A DNA stretch of 64,000 nucleotides from CAIXSC01 sp046349935. Lineage in GTDB: Bacteria; Planctomycetota; Planctomycetia; Pirellulales; Pirellulaceae. The stretch spans positions 186,001 to 250,000 of the forward strand of contig JAXMBK010000005.1 in assembly GCA_046349935.1 (NCBI GenBank). The letters are read 5' to 3'. Below the pieces are notes generated by a model. It saw only the letters and a list, made by a program, of their open reading frames with translations, was not told the origin of the DNA and did not search any database. Positions 15,120-22,783 of the stretch are shown here, one piece after another. Both the position numbers and the translations under genes were made by a program. Within the stretch, counting starts at the first letter, position 1. The number at the start of each line of letters is the position of its first letter.

Positions 15120-16604
15120 ATGACGAACCAGCCTGAACCGCGCGACGCGGATGACCATGACGATCTGGCCGACGAATTGGGGCTGGAGACGGCCGCCGGC
15201 GGCGATCCGGCCTGGGACGACGAGCCGCAACTGCCGCCCGATGGGGCGGTCGACGTGGCCGACGCCGTTGAAGCGGGCGATCCCAAGACGCATGAATTTG
15301 GGTTTCGGCGAGCGGCGGGGAAGGTGCGCGAGTTTCCGCAGGTCCCGGGCGTTTATCTGATGAAGGACGACGCCGGTCGCGTCATCTACGTCGGCAAAGC
15401 GAAGAACCTGCGCGCTCGAGCGTCGACCTACTTCCAGAAAGGGGCGGAGCTTGACGTCCGCACGCAGTGGGTCCGCGAGATCGGCGACATCGATTTCGTC
15501 GCGGCCGAAAGCGAAGTCGACGCGCTGCTGATGGAAGCGCGACTCATCAAGGACATCCAGCCCAAACACAACAAGGAACTCAAGGACGACAAGTCGTTTC
15601 CGTACCTGATGATCACGACGTACGAGGACTTTCCACGCGTCGAGGTCACTCGGCAGCCTCGCGAACGAGGCGTGAAGCTGTACGGTCCTTTCCCCAACGC
15701 CGGCGCCTTGCGCGGCGCTTTGCAAGTGCTGCAACGCATCTTTCAGTTCCGCACCTGCAGCCTCGACATCGAAGACGGCGATCCGCGCTGGGAATGGTTT
15801 CGCCCGTGCTTGTTGGCGAGCATCAAGCAGTGCACGGCGCCCTGCAACTTGCGAATCAGCAAGGAAGATTATCGTCGCGACATCCGTCGCCTGCAGATGT
15901 TCCTCGACGGCAAGAAGCAAGAATTGCTGGGGCAGATGCAAGACGAAATGCAGGCCGCATCGAAACAGTTGGACTTTGAACGCGCGGCCAAGCTGCGCGA
16001 TGAAATCAAGTTGCTTGAGAACCTTGATCGTCGCGGCGAAATCGACACCCACGTCCAACCGGAAGTGTTCTACATCGATCCCAAGAAGGGGCTCGCCGGT
16101 CTGCGGAAAGTGCTCAAGCTGGCCGAGACGCCGCGGACGATCGAAGGAGTCGATATCGCGCACCTGCAAGGCGGCGAGACGGTCGCCAGCTTGGTGCAGT
16201 TCATCGACGGTCTGCCGTTCAAACCGGGGTATCGCAAGTTTCGCATCCAAGGCGTCACGGGGATCGACGACATTCGCAGCATCCACGAAGTGGTCGCGCG
16301 GCGCTTTCGCAAACTGTCGGACGACGGCGGCTCGTTTCCTGACATCCTGCTGATCGACGGCGGCATCGGGCAGCTCAACGCCGCCATGTCGGCCTTCGAA
16401 CAGCTCGACATCCGCCCCCCCACCGTCATCTCGCTCGCCAAACGCGAGGAGGAAGTCTATGTGCCGGGGAACGCCGAGCCGCTGCGGCTGAATCGCCACT
16501 CGTTCGCATTGCGTCTGCTGCAATACGTCCGCGACGAAGCGCATCGATTCGCGCAGCACTACCACCATACGCTGCGCCGCAAATCAACGCTTGGCGAAAA
16601 CTAA
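15120..16604 (+). CDS. uvrC: UvrC-type excinuclease subunit lacking the C-terminal HhH domain
   Basis: A 494-residue protein containing, in order: an unusual acidic N-terminal extension (residues 1-65), the GIY-YIG nuclease domain (G77-V-Y, Y90-V-G, R98), a cysteine-rich segment (FRTC, FRPC, KQCTAPC), a UVR motif for UvrB binding (QLDFERAAKLRDEIKLLEN), and the RNase H-like endonuclease domain. The latter shows EGVDIAH, ILLIDGGIGQLNAA and RDEAHRFA, so its catalytic D-D-H set looks intact. UvrC makes both incisions in nucleotide excision repair. The protein stops at RRKSTLGEN, where standard UvrC continues into tandem helix-hairpin-helix motifs. No HhH-like sequence follows in any frame before the next gene. 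Confidence 0.92.
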   Translation: MTNQPEPRDADDHDDLADELGLETAAGGDPAWDDEPQLPPDGAVDVADAVEAGDPKTHEFGFRRAAGKVREFPQVPGVYLMKDDAGRVIYVGKAKNLRARASTYFQKGAELDVRTQWVREIGDIDFVAAESEVDALLMEARLIKDIQPKHNKELKDDKSFPYLMITTYEDFPRVEVTRQPRERGVKLYGPFPNAGALRGALQVLQRIFQFRTCSLDIEDGDPRWEWFRPCLLASIKQCTAPCNLRISKEDYRRDIRRLQMFLDGKKQELLGQMQDEMQAASKQLDFERAAKLRDEIKLLENLDRRGEIDTHVQPEVFYIDPKKGLAGLRKVLKLAETPRTIEGVDIAHLQGGETVASLVQFIDGLPFKPGYRKFRIQGVTGIDDIRSIHEVVARRFRKLSDDGGSFPDILLIDGGIGQLNAAMSAFEQLDIRPPTVISLAKREEEVYVPGNAEPLRLNRHSFALRLLQYVRDEAHRFAQHYHHTLRRKSTLGEN

Positions 16605-16733
16605 GACGGTGCGAAGCGGACCATCCTGGTATGCGGCCGCAGCGAAAAATACACTTCCGGGCGTTGGAGAAATTTATCCGCCCTGACTTGGCTCATCACC
16701 ATCAGCATTCACACCCGCAGCAATGGATCTCCC

Positions 16734-16762
16734 GGAGACGCAAAGGCACGGAGACGCAGAAG
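16734..16762. repeat. Dispersed 'GGAGACGCAAAGGCACGGAGACGCAGA' type motif
   Basis: A purine-rich, internally repetitive segment in which GGAGACGCA occurs twice within 25 bp. Similar low-complexity intergenic motifs are widespread in planctomycete genomes to my knowledge. It occupies the 185-bp spacer between convergent uvrC and phaR, which otherwise shows nothing recognisable. Confidence 0.5.
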
Positions 16763-16789
16763 ACTCCCATCGAAACGCGAATCCGCCCG

Positions 16790-17395
16790 CTAGCGCGGCG
16801 TCGGCTGAGAGGGGGCGTGATTGGCTTCGAGTTCCCGCAAGCGTCGCTCCAGTTGCTCTAGGCGTTCGGCGAGCGCGACGTCGGGGGAAGAGGGAGGCGG
16901 TGCTGCGGGCTGCGGCGCGTTAGAGGCCGGCGCAGTAGAGGCCGGTGCAGTAGAGGCCGGTGCGGCCGGCGGCGCTGGCCAGAACGGCGCAAACAGAGGC
17001 GTCATCCAGTCGAAAGCGGGAGCGGGGGACGTCGTCGGCGCGGCGTCAGGCGGCCGCGGCGCGGCGCTCGTCGGAAACGGCTGCGGCAGCGACTCAAAGA
17101 ACGCCAGCGACTGCCGCAGCGCCGTCCGCGTCCACTCGAGCGCCATGTCGTTCGCGCGCAGCAGGTGATGGAGCAGCGAGACGGGGAATAGGTCCATCCG
17201 TTCTGGATGCCGTTCCAACAGCATTTGGGTGAGGACGGACCGCGTGAGGTCGTCGCCCGACTTGCTGTCGCGGACGACGATGTCCTGCCCCGCGCGAATC
17301 TTCTCCTCCAACTCCTGCAACGTCACGTACTGGCCCGTCGACCGGTCGTAAAGACGCCGATTCGGATAACGCGTGATTTCAATCGGCTCCGACAT
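16790..17395 (-). CDS. phaR: Polyhydroxyalkanoate synthesis regulator PhaR
   Basis: A 201-residue protein. Residues 1-65 are the PHB/PHA accumulation regulator DNA-binding domain, starting ITRYPNRRLYDRSTGQYVTL, followed by the accumulation-associated region to about residue 105. PhaR represses phasin and its own gene and is released by binding nascent polymer granules. The C-terminal half is a proline/alanine linker with a PASTA-type triplicate, encoded by a short GC-rich tandem repeat, and ends in a coiled coil (LAERLEQLERRLRELEANH). It is divergent from the PHA gene cluster, with a matching operator between them. Confidence 0.94.
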   Translation of the reverse strand: MSEPIEITRYPNRRLYDRSTGQYVTLQELEEKIRAGQDIVVRDSKSGDDLTRSVLTQMLLERHPERMDLFPVSLLHHLLRANDMALEWTRTALRQSLAFFESLPQPFPTSAAPRPPDAAPTTSPAPAFDWMTPLFAPFWPAPPAAPASTAPASTAPASNAPQPAAPPPSSPDVALAERLEQLERRLRELEANHAPSQPTPR

Positions 17396-17520
17396 GGCTG
17401 GTCCTCTCGCTCGGCAATCGTCAAGTGCATTGCTGCACGTTCAGTAGTTGCAGTCGCAGCATTGGCCGCAATTCCGGCTAATCCTATGCTCGAAGGTGCA
17501 TTTTTGGCAAGGGATAGGCG

Positions 17521-17542
17521 ATTTGCTGCAAATGCAGCAAAT
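17521..17542. promoter_or_regulatory. Predicted PhaR operator (perfect palindrome)
   Basis: Arms ATTTGCTGCA (17521-17530) and TGCAGCAAAT (17533-17542) are perfect inverted repeats separated by AA. The core is CTGC-AAAT-GCAG, which fits the CTGC-N3/4-GCAG site reported for PhaR of Paracoccus. It lies 57 bp before the phasin ATG and 126 bp before the phaR start. A weaker TGCA-rich dyad (TGCATTGCTGCA, 17426-17437) lies nearer phaR and could serve autoregulation. Confidence 0.8.
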
Positions 17543-17598
17543 TGGGCTTGTCAGGCCGCTGGACACGGCCGATGATGAGAGACAGGGAGGACATCGCC

Positions 17599-18102
17599 AT
17601 GTACGAACAAGTGCTTGAAAACCTGAAGAAGGCGACGCAGCAAAGCGTCGAGATGCAACAGGAAATGATGCGGAAGTGGGCGGCCATGCTTCCGCCGATG
17701 CCCAGCATGCCCGGGATGGCGGGGATGGCAGGGGCGCCGACCAGCGGCAGTGCGACCAGCAGCAGTGCGACCAGTGCGGCTGCGGCAGGCGCGGCGGCCG
17801 GGGCGGCGGCGACCGAGGCCTGGGAAGGGCTGCGGCGGATGCAGCAGCGTTGGGAAGAGTCGGTGACGGAGGTTTTTAAGCGGCAGCGCGAGATGGTCGA
17901 CGCGCACTACGCCGCCGGCCTCAAGTCGCTGGAGGAGCTGTTCCGGTTGAGCGACGCGAAGTCGCCGCAGGAGTATCAGGAGAAGGTGCTCGAGTTGTAC
18001 CGGCACAGTTTCGAATCGTTCCGCACCCTCAGCGAGGCGCAGCTTAAGGAATTCAAGGCGATCGCCGACCAGGTGTTGGCGCTGGCCGCGAAGAAAGTCT
18101 GA
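17599..18102 (+). CDS. phaP: Phasin family protein (PHA granule surface)
   Basis: A 167-residue, helix-rich protein without a signal peptide. A methionine/proline/glycine-rich stretch and an alanine/serine-rich stretch (about 35-75) separate two amphipathic helical regions. The C-terminal region (about 80-167) is the phasin-type coiled segment, including FRLSDAKSPQEYQEKVLELY. Phasins coat PHA granules and control their number and size. The start is supported by GGGAGGA 8 bp upstream. It is the first gene of the rightward PHA cluster and lies directly behind the predicted PhaR operator. Confidence 0.88.
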   Translation: MYEQVLENLKKATQQSVEMQQEMMRKWAAMLPPMPSMPGMAGMAGAPTSGSATSSSATSAAAAGAAAGAAATEAWEGLRRMQQRWEESVTEVFKRQREMVDAHYAAGLKSLEELFRLSDAKSPQEYQEKVLELYRHSFESFRTLSEAQLKEFKAIADQVLALAAKKV

Positions 18103-18161
18103 AAGCGCGGCCGAGAGCTCGACCGTTTGAGGAGGAGGCGTTTCGCGGAGGAGGCGGTGCA

Positions 18162-19355
18162 ATGAAGGCGGTGATTGTCAGCGGCGTGCGAACGCCGATT
18201 GGGGCGTTAGGGGGTTCTTTGGCGGAAGTCTCCGCAACCGAACTGGGCGCGATCGCGATCCGCGCGGCGCTAGGGCGCGCGGGGCTGGAACGCACCGAAC
18301 TCGCTGCAGACCAAGTCGACGAAGTGGTGATGGGGAACGTGGTGAGCGCCGGCTTGGGACAGAATCCGGCTCGCCAAGCTTCGATCCTCGCGGGCTTGCC
18401 GACGTCGGTCGGCGCCACGACCGTCAACAAAGTCTGCGGCTCGGGGCTCAAAGCGGTCATGCTGGCTGCTCAAGCCATTCATGTCGGCGAAGCGCGCGTC
18501 GTCGTCGCCGGCGGCATGGAGAGCATGAGTCGAGCGCCGTATCTGCTGACGAAAGCTCGCCAAGGCTACCGCATGGGACACGGCGAACTGCTGGACTCGC
18601 TCATCGTCGACGGACTGTGGGATGTGTACGGCGGTCGCCACATGGGGACGTACGGCGACCAATGCGCCGTGCATGCCGGATTGAGTCGTCAGGATCAGGA
18701 CGACTTTGCGGTGCGCAGCCACCAGCGTGCTCGAGCGGCGCGGGATGCCGGATGGTTCGCGGCCGAGATCACGCCGGTGGTTTCCACGAGCAAGAAGCAG
18801 ACGACGACGGTGGAGATCGACGAGGGGCTGGCGCGGTTCGACGAAGCGAAGCTCCGAGCGCTCCGTCCGGCTTTCGGGGCGACCGGAACCGTCACCGCCG
18901 GAAATGCCTCCAGCATCAACGACGGCGCGGCGGCGCTCGTGGTCGCGTCCGACGAAGCGGCGCGCGAACGCAACTGGACGCCGCTGGCGACGATCGTCGG
19001 CGCCGCGACGTTTAGCCGCGAACCCGAATGGTTCACGCTCGCGCCGATCGGCGCGTTGCGGCGGCTGCTGGACAAACTGAATTGGTCGGTCGAAACGACC
19101 GACGTGTTCGAGATTAATGAAGCGTTCGCCGCCGTGACGTTGGCGGCCGAGCGGGAACTGGGAATTCCGTCCGAGAAGGTGAATCCGTGCGGCGGCGCGG
19201 TGGCGCTGGGCCACCCCATCGGCTGCAGCGGCGCACGCATCCTCGTCACATTGCTGCATACGCTGATTCGCACCGGCGGTCGGCGCGGCGTCGCCTGTCT
19301 GTGCATCGGCGGCGGCGAGGCGGTGGCGCTGGCGATCGAGCGACCGGGAGGTTGA
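18162..19355 (+). CDS. phaA: Acetyl-CoA C-acetyltransferase (beta-ketothiolase)
   Basis: A 397-residue thiolase that condenses two acetyl-CoA to acetoacetyl-CoA, the first step of polyhydroxybutyrate synthesis. The acyl-accepting cysteine is C92 in NKVCGSGLKA. The other signatures are NEAFAA, GHPIGCSGAR with the catalytic histidine, and the second active-site cysteine in CLCIGGGEA. Length and signature spacing are normal. It lies between the phasin and phaE-like genes, which indicates the biosynthetic rather than degradative role. Confidence 0.95.
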   Translation: MKAVIVSGVRTPIGALGGSLAEVSATELGAIAIRAALGRAGLERTELAADQVDEVVMGNVVSAGLGQNPARQASILAGLPTSVGATTVNKVCGSGLKAVMLAAQAIHVGEARVVVAGGMESMSRAPYLLTKARQGYRMGHGELLDSLIVDGLWDVYGGRHMGTYGDQCAVHAGLSRQDQDDFAVRSHQRARAARDAGWFAAEITPVVSTSKKQTTTVEIDEGLARFDEAKLRALRPAFGATGTVTAGNASSINDGAAALVVASDEAARERNWTPLATIVGAATFSREPEWFTLAPIGALRRLLDKLNWSVETTDVFEINEAFAAVTLAAERELGIPSEKVNPCGGAVALGHPIGCSGARILVTLLHTLIRTGGRRGVACLCIGGGEAVALAIERPGG

Positions 19356-19401
19356 CGTCGCGCGGGGCTTCGACGGACGCATAACGCGAAAGGGCTAGCT
19401 C

Positions 19402-19866
19402 ATGACCGCAGACCCAAAGTCAGCGACTCAAGCCGACGATCCCGCTTTGGCGGTGATGCAACCATGGCTCGACTATTGGACTCACTTCGTCGAACAGCGC
19501 AGCGATTGGGCGCAGATGATGATGGCGGCGACGCCTCCCAACGTCGACCTCGCGCAGCTCCGTAAACGCTGGCTCGATACGCTCACGAAGAGCATCGACG
19601 CCTATTTGCGAACGCCGGCGTTTCTCGATTCGATGCGGCGCAATCTGGAGGCGACGACGGCGCTCAAGTCGTCGACCGATGCAGCGCAGCGCGAGGCGTC
19701 GCGACAAGCGGGTATGCCGCATGTCGACGACATTGCGGGGCTCTACGAGCGACTGGAGATGTGCCACGCGGAACAGATGGAAAAACTGAACACGCTCGAA
19801 CGGCGACTGACGACGCTCGAGAAACGCTTGCAGGGAGACGGCAAGCCTGCGGATGAGGCTCACTAA
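19402..19866 (+). CDS. phaE: Short PhaE-like subunit of class III PHA synthase
   Basis: A 154-residue protein upstream of phaB and phaC. The segment YLRTPAFLDSMRRNLEATTALK and the C-terminal stretch GMPHVDDIAGLYERLE, followed by a coiled coil, match the C-terminal parts of PhaE (PF09712). PhaE is the partner that activates class III synthase. Classical PhaE has about 350 residues, so this is a shortened form without the long N-terminal region. A phasin-like role is the main alternative. It is separated by 13 bp from the phaB start. Confidence 0.78.
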   Translation: MTADPKSATQADDPALAVMQPWLDYWTHFVEQRSDWAQMMMAATPPNVDLAQLRKRWLDTLTKSIDAYLRTPAFLDSMRRNLEATTALKSSTDAAQREASRQAGMPHVDDIAGLYERLEMCHAEQMEKLNTLERRLTTLEKRLQGDGKPADEAH

Positions 19867-19879
19867 AGGAGGCGGCGCA

Positions 19880-20686
19880 ATGGACGGCTCCAACGGAATT
19901 GATGCGGTCTTGCAGGAGGAAGTGCGATTGGCGACGCCGCACTTGCGGCTGGAGGGGCGCACGGCGGTCGTCACCGGCGCGTCGCGCGGGATTGGTCGAG
20001 CGATTGCGCTGGCGCTGGCCGCGCAAGGAGCGGACGTCGCCGTGGTATGCAACACAGGCGGCGAATTGGCGCTGCAAGTGCGTCAAGCCATCCGTGCGCT
20101 CGGTCGCCGCTCGGAAGTCTACGCACGCAATATCGCGGTGGAAGAACAGGCGGCTCGATTGCGCGAGGAAGTGTTGCGCGACTTCGGACGAGTCGACATT
20201 CTGGTCAACAACGCGGGCATCACGCGGGACAAGTCGTTCAAGAAGATGACGAAAGAGATGTGGGACGAGGTGCTCGACGTCGATCTGACCGGCGTGTTCT
20301 TCGTCACTCGACAGTTCATCGACGACATGGCCGCGCGGGGTTGGGGACGCGTCGTCAATATCTCGAGCGTCATCGGCGAGATCGGCAACTTCGGCCAGGC
20401 CAACTACGCGGCCGCCAAGGGAGGGTTGATTGCGTTCTCGAAATCGCTGGCGCGTGAATACGCGCGAAAAGGCGTCACGGTGAACGCGATCGCGCCAGGG
20501 TTCATTCGCACGGCGATGACGGAGGCGGTGCCCGCCGCGGCGCTCGACGCCGTCGTGCAAGCGACCCCCGTCGGGCGGCTCGGCGAACCAGGCGAAGTGG
20601 CGGCGGGCGTCGCCTACCTGGCATCCGACGCGGCGGCCTACATCACAGGACAAGTGCTCGATATCAACGGCGGCTATTCGATGTAA
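19880..20686 (+). CDS. phaB: Acetoacetyl-CoA reductase (SDR, FabG-like)
   Basis: A 268-residue short-chain dehydrogenase with the NADP-binding TGASRGIG at 32-39, NNAG, and the catalytic set S163, Y176, K180 in the order S-x12-Y-x3-K. In this cluster it should reduce acetoacetyl-CoA to (R)-3-hydroxybutyryl-CoA. It has a 25-residue N-terminal extension before the Rossmann fold. The start at 19880 was chosen because AAAGGAGG lies 7-8 bp upstream; an ATG at 19853 would overlap phaE. Confidence 0.92.
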   Translation: MDGSNGIDAVLQEEVRLATPHLRLEGRTAVVTGASRGIGRAIALALAAQGADVAVVCNTGGELALQVRQAIRALGRRSEVYARNIAVEEQAARLREEVLRDFGRVDILVNNAGITRDKSFKKMTKEMWDEVLDVDLTGVFFVTRQFIDDMAARGWGRVVNISSVIGEIGNFGQANYAAAKGGLIAFSKSLAREYARKGVTVNAIAPGFIRTAMTEAVPAAALDAVVQATPVGRLGEPGEVAAGVAYLASDAAAYITGQVLDINGGYSM

Positions 20687-20730
20687 TCCATCGACCTGCT
20701 CGCCATTCGGAATGGGAAAGGGCGACTGCC

Positions 20731-21840
20731 ATGACTCAGCAGAATCCGTTCGATGTCGTGTTGGAGATCCAGAAGAAGTCGTGGGAAGAGGGATTCAAGT
20801 TTTGGGATCGCATGCTGGCGGCGCCGCGAGCAGCCGAGCACTCCATGCGGACGCAGGTCTCGCCGACGCCGCATGACGTGGTCTACGAGAAAGATGAACT
20901 CAAGCTGTACCACTATCAGCGCGAGTCGCCCGCCAAAGTGCGCGAACCGGTGCTCGTCTGCTACGCCTTAGTGAATCGGCCTTACATTCTTGATCTGCAG
21001 CCGAAACGCAGCGTCATTCGCCGATTGCTCGAGGCGGGGCTCGACGTCTACCTCATCGATTGGGGCGTCCCCTCCGCCGCCGACCGCACCATGGGCCTGC
21101 ACGACTATATCGACGGCAGTCTACGGCGAGTGGTAGACGTCGTGCGCCAGCGGGCGTCGGTCGAGCGACTCAATCTGCTCGGCTATTGCATGGGCGGGAC
21201 CATGTCGACCATCTTCACCGCCGTGCATCCGGAGGCGGTGCGCACGCTAAGTCTGATGGCGGCGCCGATCGACTTCAGCGGCGATGAATCGCTGCTGCAT
21301 CTGTGGACGAAGGCCGAGTATTTCGACGTCGATCGTCTGATCGACGCTTACGGAAATTGCCCCGGCTCGTTCCTGCAGGCCACGTTCTCGCTTATGAAGC
21401 CCGTGCAGAACTTCATCGAAAAGTACACCGGCTTCGTGGAGAACATGCACGACGACAAGTTCCTCGAAAACTTCTTCGCGATGGAGAAGTGGACCAACGA
21501 CAATATTCCCGTCGCCGGCGAGACGTTCCGCGAATTCGTGAAGTGCTTCTATCAACGGAACCAGTTGATCAAGGGCGAATATCGCTACGACGGAAAGCTC
21601 GTCGATCTGAAGCGGATTGCCTGCCCGCTGCTATTGTTGGCTGCCGATCACGATCATCTCGTGCGGCCCGAGTCGACGTTTGCGCTGGCTGACGTCGTTG
21701 GTTCGACCGACGTGCAGAAAATGAATATCAATGCAGGGCACGTGGGATTGGCGGTGAGTTCCAAAGCGCACCAGAAGTTCTGGCCTGCCGCCGCGGAGTG
21801 GATCGTGAAACGTTCGACGACGACGCCGGCCGCGGCCTGA
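20731..21840 (+). CDS. phaC: Class III polyhydroxyalkanoate synthase subunit PhaC
   Basis: A 369-residue alpha/beta-hydrolase-fold polymerase that links (R)-3-hydroxyacyl-CoA into PHA. The PhaC box GYCMGG contains nucleophile C153. The aspartate D306 (LLLAADHDHLV) and H337 (NAGHVG) complete the triad at the spacing of the Allochromatium class III enzyme. The size is normal for class III, which needs PhaE; a short PhaE-like gene lies two genes upstream. The start is preceded by GGAAAGGG. Confidence 0.95.
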   Translation: MTQQNPFDVVLEIQKKSWEEGFKFWDRMLAAPRAAEHSMRTQVSPTPHDVVYEKDELKLYHYQRESPAKVREPVLVCYALVNRPYILDLQPKRSVIRRLLEAGLDVYLIDWGVPSAADRTMGLHDYIDGSLRRVVDVVRQRASVERLNLLGYCMGGTMSTIFTAVHPEAVRTLSLMAAPIDFSGDESLLHLWTKAEYFDVDRLIDAYGNCPGSFLQATFSLMKPVQNFIEKYTGFVENMHDDKFLENFFAMEKWTNDNIPVAGETFREFVKCFYQRNQLIKGEYRYDGKLVDLKRIACPLLLLAADHDHLVRPESTFALADVVGSTDVQKMNINAGHVGLAVSSKAHQKFWPAAAEWIVKRSTTTPAAA

Positions 21841-21864
21841 CGTCCCAGATCAAGGAGTTGCATC

Positions 21865-22680
21865 ATGCGAATCGAAAATCGAGTGGCGGTGGTGACGGGA
21901 GGCGGCAGCGGGATCGGCGAGGCGGTGATCCGCGAGCTCGTGCGGCGCGGAGCGCGGCACGTCGCGCTGGTGGACCGCGACGAGAAGGCGCGCGACGTCG
22001 CCGCTCGTCTGAATCAAGAAGCGGGACGCGACGTCGTCGCGTCGCATGTGGGCGATGCAACCGACGAGTCGTTTCGTGCGGACTGCTTCGACCTCACGAC
22101 GGCCTCGCACGGCGTCCCGACGATTTGCGTGCCGGCGGCCGGCATCACGCGCGATGCGCTGGCGGTCAAATCGGACAAGACGACGGGAGAAGTGAGCATC
22201 TACCCCGAGGCGACGTTCCGGCAGGTGATCGACGTCAACTTGATCGCGCCGGTGTACTGGGCGCTGGAGGCGGTTTCGCGAGTCGCTCGGGACCGTCGCC
22301 AGCGCGGAATGGGACGCTGGGAGCCGCGGGAAGAGATTCAAGCGGCCATCGTGTTCATCGGGTCGGTGTCGTCGCAAGGCAACAAAGGTCAGATCTCCTA
22401 TGCGGCCAGCAAAGCGGGGCTCGAAGGCGCCGCGGCGACGTTGAGCAAGGAAGCCATCTTTCACGGCGTTCGCTGCGCCGTGATTCATCCGGGCTTCACC
22501 GACACGCCGATGGTGCGGGCGATGGGCGAGGAGATCATCAACAAACAGGTGCTCCCGTATACGCAACTGCGGCGGCTCATTCGTCCCGAAGAGATCGCCG
22601 ACGCCATCTGCTTTCTCGTGACGAACTCGGCCGTGAGCGGCCAGTTGTGGGCGGACGCCGGTTGGCATCCCTCCGCCTAG
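21865..22680 (+). CDS. SDR-family oxidoreductase in PHA cluster
   Basis: A 271-residue short-chain dehydrogenase with TGGGSGIGEA near the N-terminus, a catalytic serine in SVSSQG, and YAASK. It differs from phaB by an insertion of about 15 residues (GMGRWEPREEIQAA) before the serine strand. AAGGAG precedes the ATG and the gap to phaC is 24 bp, so it is in the same operon. It may be a 3-hydroxybutyrate dehydrogenase used in polymer turnover, or a second ketoacyl-CoA reductase; the sequence does not decide. Confidence 0.88.
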   Translation: MRIENRVAVVTGGGSGIGEAVIRELVRRGARHVALVDRDEKARDVAARLNQEAGRDVVASHVGDATDESFRADCFDLTTASHGVPTICVPAAGITRDALAVKSDKTTGEVSIYPEATFRQVIDVNLIAPVYWALEAVSRVARDRRQRGMGRWEPREEIQAAIVFIGSVSSQGNKGQISYAASKAGLEGAAATLSKEAIFHGVRCAVIHPGFTDTPMVRAMGEEIINKQVLPYTQLRRLIRPEEIADAICFLVTNSAVSGQLWADAGWHPSA

Positions 22681-22783
22681 CCGCGCGCGTCGTCCCGTCC
22701 CAGTCCGGGGCTGAAACGAGTACATTATTCGCCGACGAAGAGAAGGCGGATCGGCAACTCGTTTTTCCAAGGGGCGAGGCGGC

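Noticed and set aside
14520..16568. A 682-codon frame on the minus strand opposite uvrC and the DinB-like gene
   Set aside because: It has no recognisable domain and lies opposite two well-conserved genes. Long antisense frames are expected in such GC-rich DNA.
16605..16789. Lost HhH domain of UvrC by frameshift
   Set aside because: I looked in all three forward frames after the stop and found no helix-hairpin-helix pattern, so the gene is short rather than recently broken.
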